A DNA stretch of 64,000 bases. Origin: Spisula solida (taxonomy: Eukaryota; Mollusca; Bivalvia; Venerida; Mactridae). Location of the stretch: NCBI GenBank assembly GCA_947247005.1, contig OX365962.1, forward strand, positions 10,327,201 through 10,391,200, read 5' to 3'. Position numbers and translations under genes: made by a program. The stretch's first letter is position 1; the number at the start of each line of letters is the position of its first letter. The notes under the pieces are model-generated. The model saw nothing but the letters and a program-made list of their open reading frames with translations. It was not told the DNA's origin and ran no database searches. Positions 12,901 through 21,900 of the stretch are shown here, piece by piece.

Positions 12901-15900
12901 GCATAATATATATCCCAGATTTATATAGCGCCCTTTTCATGCGAACGCACATTCAAAGGCCCTTCACATGGAGTGTTACAGCTACTAGGGCACAGGTGCA
13001 TCCTCTACCAGTGCAGACACAGCATAATCTGGCCCGAGGGACATACTTACGGAAAGCCCCGAAGGGAGAGAGAGAGACATCATATACAGCATGGGCGTAG
13101 GAGCGTCTTCAACATTGGGGGGGGGCCAACTATTTGGGAAAGGGGGGGGGGCGATTTTTTTTTAGATATGTGGGGGGGGGTTACATTCAGTGTTAATAAG
13201 CTATGGTGAAAGTTTATGTTTATATTATTCACTAAGGTAAGGTATATCTACTTAGTTGTTTGCTTGTCAAAATATCGGGTACAAAAATTGAACCCTATCA
13301 TATACTAGTATTGTAGGGGGGTACGGGGGCATGCTCCCCCGGGAAATATTTTAAAACATTGGATCAATCTGGTGCGTTCTGAGATGATATTTTGGTAAGA
13401 TCAATCAAAATTAAGTCCTTATTTTGTAAATATTTTTACTTATTATTGAACAGATGCCTGAATTCTGAGAGTTTTAGTGGATAAGTAAGAAAATTTAACA
13501 TAGTAATGACAAAGTTTAAAAGCAATATAGGAGCTGGTGCGAACTTTATCTTACATTGTATTTCTGTAGTCCTTGTAGCTCATTGCAACAGTAACGTGAT
13601 CAGGTGATAATATATTTCATAGATTGAAATCATTTTGCGAGCGAAGCGAGCACGAAAATTCACATTTTATACTTTTTAACCAAGGATAAAAGGCAAATTA
13701 CCTATTACAAGACTATTTTAGGCGGAAAATTATGAATATGGTCTGAATTATTGGGGGGGGCCAAACGATATGTTGGCCCCCCTTGTCCTAACATTGGGGG
13801 GCCTGGCCCCCCCTGGCCCCCCTTCTCCTACGCCCATGTACAGGCATTTCCAGCGCTGAATAAGTGCGCCTAGCTCTTATTTCGAATAGGCAGCTTAGGT
13901 ATTTAATGTGCCCGATGTATAGCACCGATACACAGCTTCCTGGCATCTCTCACAAGATACTTAGCAGTCAATAGGGTCAGATATAGCGAGCAATTACTAC
14001 GAATAGAATTTCAGATACGTCAAATTCCGATGCCGGGGATTGAACCCACGACCTCTGGATTGTCAGTCAAGTGCGTTACCACTGAGCTATCTCTTATAAA
14101 ATTACCGAAAATCAATTTGGCAATTTTATATAGAGATATTGAGGATTCATTAATACTGGGAAGTGTCATCCTAGACCCTATCGAAGACTCTTTTGTACAT
14201 GGAACTGTTATCCTATGTACTATGGGGGACCCACCAGGGTAGGGAACTGCCATCCTAGGACTAATCAATGTTGGGAACTGTCGTCCTTAGGACCCTATCT
14301 GGGACTATTCGGTGCAGGGAACTGTCATCCTAGACGCTATGGATGATTAATCAGTGTTGGGAACTGTCATCCAATGTACTATAGGGACTCAACAGTGTAG
14401 GAAATTTTCATTCTATCATATGGAAGACACACTAGTGTTGGGAACTACCATCCTAGGTACTATGCGGGGATTCACTACTGTAGGGACCTGTCATCATAGG
14501 CCCTTTGCGGACTCTTCATTGCTAGTATCACTCATTGTAGGTCCTACTGTGCATCCCACAGATGTTTGGAGCTGTCATCCTAGGCCCTAAGTGGGACCCA
14601 CAAATGTTGGGAGCTGTCATCCTAGGCCCTAAGTGGGACCCACAAATGTTGGGAGCTGTCATCCTAGGCCTAAGGGGGACCCACACATGATGTGAGCTTC
14701 CATCCCATGCCCTCATGGGACCAATCAGTGTTGGAAGCTGTCATATTAGGCACTAAGGGGGAGCCATCAATGTTGTGAGATGGCATCCTAAGCCCTAAGG
14801 GGAACCCACCAGTGTTGTGAGCTGTCATCCTAGGCCCTAAGTAGGACCCACAAATGTTGGGAGCTTCATCCTAGGCCCTAAAGGGAACCTACCAATGTTA
14901 TGAGCTTCCATCCCATGCCCTTAGGGGACCTATCAGTGTTGGAAGTTGTCATATTAAGCCCTAAGGGGAACCCACCAGTGTTGGGAGCTGTCACCCTAGG
15001 CCCTAAGGGGAACCCACCAGTGTTGGGAGCTGTCACCCTAGGCCCTAAGGGGACCCATCAGTGTTTGAAGCTGTCATCTTAAGACCCTCAGGGGCCATCA
15101 ATGTTGGAAGATGTCGTCCTTGGTCCTAAGGCGGACCAACCAGTGTTGTGAGTTATAATCCTAGACCCTATAATGGAAGACTCGCCAGTATTGGTAACTG
15201 TCACCTTAGTCCCTTTCGGTGACTCATCAGAGCTGGGAGCAATTATCCTAGTCATTATGTTGGACAGTAATCCTAGGTATTATGGGGGGGGGGGCTCAAA
15301 TATGTTGGAACTGTCATCCTAGGTACTGAAGGGACTCACCGGTGCAGGGAACAGTCATCCTAGGCCCTATGCGGCACAGTCACCCTAGGTTTTGTGGGAC
15401 TCGATAATGTCGGGAACAGTCATCCAATGTATTATGGGGACTCACCAGTGCAGGGAACAGTCATCCAATGTATTATGGGGACTCACCAGTGCAGGGAACA
15501 GTCATCCAATGTATTATGGGGACTCACCAGTGCAGGGAACAGTCATCCAATGTATTATGGGGACTCACCAGTGCAGGGAACAGTCTTCCAATGTATTATG
15601 GGGACTCACCAGTGCAGGGAACAGTCATCCAATGTATTATGGGGACTCACCAATGCAGGGAACAGCCATCCAATGTATTATGGGGACTCACCAGTGCAGG
15701 AACAGTCATCCAATGTATTATGGGGACTCACCAGTGCAGGGAACAGTCATCCAATGTATTATGGGGACTCACCAGTGCAGGGAACAGTCATCCAATGTAT
15801 TATGGGGACTCACCAATGCAGGGAACAGCCATCCAATGTATTATGGGGACTCACCAGTGCAGGAACAGTCATCCAATGTATTATGGGGACTCGCCAGTGC

Positions 15901-18900
15901 AGGGAACAGTCATCCAATGTATTATGGGGACTCGCCAGTGCAGGGAACAGTCATCCAATGTATTATGGGGACTCACCAGTGCAGGGAACAGTCATCCAAT
16001 GTATTATGGGGACTCACCAGTGCAGGGAACAGTCATCCAATGTATTATGGGGACTCACCAGTGCAGGAACAGTCATCCAATGTATTATGGGGACTCACCA
16101 GTGCAGGAACAGTCATCCAATGTATTATGGGGACTCACCAGTGCAGGGAACAGTCATCCAATGTATTATGGGGACTCACCAGTGCAGGGAACAGTCATCC
16201 TAGGCACTCAGGAGTTATTAATGTATGCCCTATGGAAATAGTGTAGCGCACGGACAATCCAAGACTCGTCAGTGCAGGGATTAGTCAACGGTTGACGCGC
16301 ATATGTTGGGAATAGTGATCATAGACCCTTCTTGGCACTCACCAGTGTTTGAAACAGTCATTGTAAGTGTCATTAGGAAAACACCATGGTTGGGAACAGT
16401 CATGTTAGCCGGCCATATTTATAAAGGACTCATAAGGAATAGTAATGACATTAAGCCCCATTGTGGAATTAAATTCAATCAACACTGCTTAAAGCTGCCA
16501 TCCAATGCACAATGGATAATTCAGAACTGTTGCTTACAAAAATTCAGTGCTTTATAATAATAATAATAACGACTTTATTTATTGTGGATGGCAAATTTGG
16601 TTATTGAGCAATTTATAAGAATAACCATTTTTGGTATGGTCCAAATTATGACACTCACCAGTATGGGTGCTCAATGGGGATTCATCAGTGTTGGTTCAGC
16701 CATGTGAGGCTCTATGTGATGTTCACCTATGTACGGAACAGTCACTAACTTATGTCCCAAGCATGCATACAAACACATAAAGTACTAATAAAATATAAAT
16801 ATACTCTAAGCAACACAGCAAGAAACTTATTTAACCCATAGAAAATTGGCTATAAAAATAAGATTACTTTGTGGAAATATCATTGTTTGGTTATTTCGTG
16901 TTTTAACATTGAACAGCATTGACCCTTAATTGGTAAGTTTTGCAGGATCCAGGTATAACTCCAACCCGATAAATTGCAGTACAAAAACAAACACAATACT
17001 GTCTATATTTTTGTTATGGATTAAAACAAGGACCGTAACATTTACCAATAAAAGCATTCAAACATTTGGCACAACATATAAAGTTTTCATGCTCCTAAAT
17101 ATTCAGAAACGATCAATATAGCGGATTTTGTGTTTGTTTTTGTATTGCAATTTATCGCGCTGGAGTTATACACTATAATTATCAAGCATATTACAGTTAT
17201 AGTCCAGTCAGGATAAAAATCCAGTGACGCAGCGGTCGAGTCCACTATTACGGTGTAAAACCAATTATAAAGAAAATCTATATAGAATTATATATAACTA
17301 TAATTTCAATACTAAACTTTGCTCTACCTGTTTAGACAATGGTTGTGATTTTTTGCGTACACATAAACTGCAACGTCACTGTCACAATATCCTATAGTGC
17401 GCCAATGATAACATGAAAGGCGGGAAATTTTGGTATACTCCATTTAGGTGGATTAATTAGGTGTGCATGATTTATCCGTTATGTTTTTAGAACAAAACTG
17501 ACCTTATCTGTTTTCTTTAGTAATGTGGTAAACCAACTTTCCAATAGTTGACAAAACCGATTCATGTTTGTAAACATCACGTTATCCTGGGCGCACTATA
17601 ACTTGACTATACCAACACATCAAAACAATGTTATACATGAATAGTTTGTATACAGCTAACCATAAGTCTGTCACAGTATAACATCATCTTATCTCGGAAA
17701 AACAGGGGAGGCCCTGTAAGGATAGTACATGTACTTATATAGAAACCAAACGGAACCCCATGAACTGCAGACATTGATAGTGTACCCATACCATAAAACT
17801 GATTGCCTACATCAAAAGTTTTAACATTATGATCAGCATTATCACAAGTCTATTATGTGACACAATGGTCTATGGACTTATAAATGCGAAGTATTTGTTT
17901 TGCCCTGCAATTACTATGTATTGCATATACAGCAATATTTATTACAGATTTGAGTTCCTAACATCTTTCTGGTTAGTTTGATATGCTACATGTCATACTT
18001 CATGCACACTTTATCATTTTCTAAAATTTCAGAAAACTTCTCATCGGCACCTTTTTATGCAATACTTAAAAATGTCGTCAAAAAGTTTCCCCAAGAGTTT
18101 TTATTTCGGACTTTTTTTCTGTGATACTGTGGACCCTGGAGAATACACAATTGAAGAGTTTGATAACATCAAGATTTTCCCCTATATATCACTTAAAAGT
18201 TACCAATTGTATATATCTCTGTATATTGTATACAATATGACCCATCGGTACCAACGTTTTTGTAGTGTGTGTATTTGAATATTGTTAAAAAGGATAGCCG
18301 TGACTCCACAGTAAGGTCAAAACATAGTCGTGTTCGGCTTTTAACATAGTGTTACTTGAATTTAAAAATATAAGAGTCAATAGGGTGGTAACTTTTTATT
18401 GACGCTGAGTATACAAGGTAGCAAGGATAATCATATACGATAACTACATTTTCATAAATCTGTTCTTTACACTTCTTGTATCGATCTTTTTATACGTACA
18501 TCAAATTAATCAATTTTCTTCAATGACTACTTACCTGACTTTTTCCCATTTTGTTTAAAAAAACTGACTTCAAAGATGGCCGCCAACAATGATTTTCAGT
18601 TTCTCAGCTACTTTTCACCGATTTGCTCTTTATTCATTTTTTTAATGTTTTTTTTTTTTTTTTTAGCCCGTCTGAAAAAGTTTCATCAAACACAATCTTT
18701 TTAAATCCGTAATTAGAACCATAATGTTAGCATTGCGGCTAAACAAATCCCTCTATGTCTTATTGTTACGTGATAAAACTTTAATAAATTAAAAAGAACG
18801 TTCCAGTTGTTTTTTAAGAAATACAGTATTTTATTAGTTTTGTCATGTATTAATGCATTTCCAATCACACTGGTTTCAAGTATGGTCTTCAAGGACAAAC

Positions 18901-21900
18901 AAACACACTATTTGACTCCGCTAAATAAAAAGACTACCCTAAAATTTAGAACGGAATTTATATCAAGTCCAACATCACCGTGTTTTGCTATTTACTAGTA
19001 TTGAAACTCAATAGCCAACATTAGCCATTCTATTATAAAAAGACGAAAATGGTGCCATTAATGTTCATGTTATCGAATCAAAGGGAAGTAATTCCAAATA
19101 ACCGCATATTATCAATCGTGCATGAGTTATTCATCTTTTTTTATTGAACAGAAACGCATACCTATTTGTAAATATAAGTAAAGGATGTATTCAATGCATA
19201 CAATAATTATCTAGATTCTATACACATTTGATTAATAAAAAGAGAATATTACATGAGTGTCTTTTCATATTGAAATTATTAATCGAGTTGAATAAAATAA
19301 TAAAATGCGAGGCTCTGCCGAGCATTTTATCGATTTTTTTCAACGAGTTTAATAAATTCAATGTTGAAAGTCACAAATGTTATGTTCTCTTTATCACATG
19401 TTAGCCATTTTCCGGCCAAAACATAAAAATAGCTACTTATTTTCACTATAATAAACGCGCAACTTTGACGACGTCGCCTATCCTTTGAATGACGTCGCGT
19501 GATAGCTTTATTACACTAGTGTATTATCAAAAATAAATAATGGCTTTATTACGCTACTGCGACGTCAAACATGTGATAAAGAAACATAAGTGTTTACGTC
19601 ATAAACGTGACGTCATTTTTACAGGATGCTAGAATTACAAGCAAGGAATGGCTAAAAATGTGGGGCGACTGTCTAGCGGATTTAGAAAATGGCAAGTTTC
19701 CAGCATGGCAGAAGAGTTATATGAACCTTATGTTTGATGTCAACGATAAATCAGGTAATGAAGTGTTATACGGGGGACGTTCAGTACTTAATCGGATGAA
19801 TGCTCTTATTTTTATAGGTGACGTCATGGTGAATACAGATAAACGTGTAGAAACGTTAACAGTAATGAATTGAAACAACAGGAAATGCAGTTTCTGTTTT
19901 ATTCAAATACAATACATATGCTATATATAATTTATAGGTCATGGTTTAAAATTAAAATGTTTTGTCTTTCCGAGTATGTGGATATGTGTATTGGAGTGCG
20001 TTTTTGTGTACACAAAAATGCCATGGTTCGTATCCTTAACCAGTTAGTCAATGTTTTTTTTAATTTGACTTCAAAGTTTGTCATCTTCTGTTGATATAAT
20101 TTGGTGAAAATATTCAACAAGCATGTGTGCCTTTCATCTAGGTAGTTAATCATAATCAAGATACTGTCTTTGTATTGTTGTGGTGGTTATTATTGGAGAA
20201 TGACTTTCGAAACAGAGCTAACCAATAGTATGCTGCCTACAAGTATGCTTTGAAGGCAACGTCACGGAAACCAAACATCTGTTTGTTTCTGACATAGTTT
20301 TTGACGTCATAACTGCATTGTTGTAGTTTATATTCTAGATATAACTTATATATAAGCTCTATAACAGTGTAGCAATACCACGTGGTTTTTGGCTGCAGTT
20401 CCAAGTAGACATTTGTAAACATTGGTACACAAATGTAGCCATAAGTATTTTATTTCTTCGTCGGTTTCTATAAAATATACGCAACGCTAAGGGGAACATT
20501 ATTTGCTTTCCATGAAATATAAAATCTTTTTTAGCGGCTGTACCGCATTGTCCATAACCCTGTGAAACCATGGAACGTGTAGGTTTCACAGGGTAATGAA
20601 AAATTTGTTAAACTGCTGAAAAAGATCTTATATTTCATGGAAAGCGAATTATTTCCTCCTTAGCGTGGCGTATAATTCACAAAAGCTAAGATCGTTATAA
20701 GGAAAGAAGTTGTTAGTCTTATTTTTTTAACCTTTTACAGCAAGTAGTGTTTTCGAAAAATCAGTTTTGACTGTCTACATTGCATTTATACGGCTGGTTG
20801 CATAAGATTGCTACAGTATAATGCTCGGCAGAGCATCACAAATTGTTATTTTATCTCACCTGTACATGCGTGTAATACCGGGTAGATTTAAGATGATACT
20901 GTAATATCCTTTAGTTATGTGATTTTCATAGCTTCTCAGCTCCGTTTTACCGGGCAGAAATACGCCACGTTGATAGGGAAATTAATAGAGGTTGCGATTC
21001 GAACGTGTACGACTACATAATTATACGTTTAGCTACCCGTACACGTATAGGTACACGTTGCAATTAAAATTGGCTCGCGAAAAGACAACGTGTGCGGGTA
21101 ACATCACGTGACATTTGTAACATGTTTTCTTCGTGAATAAAATAATGAGTATTTATATAAACTCAATGAAACCACGGGCGATGAATTATTGGGTTTCCCG
21201 TGCATATGCATACATGTGTGACATAGTACACATTATATTTTCGTCTGTCACACGTCGGTAACTAGTAGAAACTACACATACCTGGATGACGAAATATTCA
21301 AAAGTAGTATTGACGTGAACGTACACGTTACAAGTTGACTTTCGCAACCTCTCTAATATTTGCTTTCCTTGAAACTTCAGGCCCCGATCTCCCGAAGCAT
21401 CTCAATTTGAGCTAAATCTCATCTCAAATATTGTCATGTGTCGTGTTGATAATTTCCATGGGAGGCTAGACTCAAAACTTGTATCACAAAAGAAAACAAC
21501 ATCATTCTTATTTTATTACAGTAACATTTAAAGAGCTCAAACTTCAAATCTATCAAAAATTCAGACTCTGATTTGAGCAAAATCTCAATTTGAGCTGAGT
21601 TTTCTACTTGAGATGCTTCGGGAGATTGGGGCCAGATCTTTTTCAGCAGTTTCACCGTCTTTTCCAGCTCTGTGAAACCTACGTTTTGTTGTTTTTCCAA
21701 TGTTGACAAATTTCGTCTTGGACCTGTAGCCAAAAGTCACGTGGTATCGACACACTGTCTTTGATGTGTACAGTTTTCGTATTGCTATGATATAAATTTA
21801 ACACGGCATGACTCTTTGACGAAGTATTTGACATGACTCTCGACCTTCTATTAACATAACTTAAAAGCTGATATTGTGTATTTATTTATACCCCGGTTGT

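Larger units (their letters stand above)
11770..19624. other. Gene 1 intron 3
   Basis: Holds a family E repeat with palindrome (11921-12181), a nested SINE and G-rich MITE (12900-14105), the 41-bp minisatellite (14140-16430), family B (17200-17395), a small MITE (17393-17602), a palindrome (19277-19355) and family D (19371-19582). The stretches 12185-12900 and 17603-19260 show nothing assignable apart from a T-rich run near 18640. Confidence 0.7.

Noticed and set aside
14029..14100. tRNA gene on the minus strand
   Set aside because: A and B boxes are perfect but the acceptor stem does not pair and the anticodon stem has a mismatch; fits a SINE head.
15392..16246. Three overlapping frames of 257 to 284 residues on the plus strand
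   Set aside because: By-product of the 41-bp array; the same repeated 41-residue peptide appears in all frames.
21434..21733. 99-residue minus-strand frame beginning MATGPRRNLSTLEKQQ
   Set aside because: It spans the MITE at 21380-21633 and a family F arm. The same NLSTLE peptide recurs at 36533 because both are family F copies.
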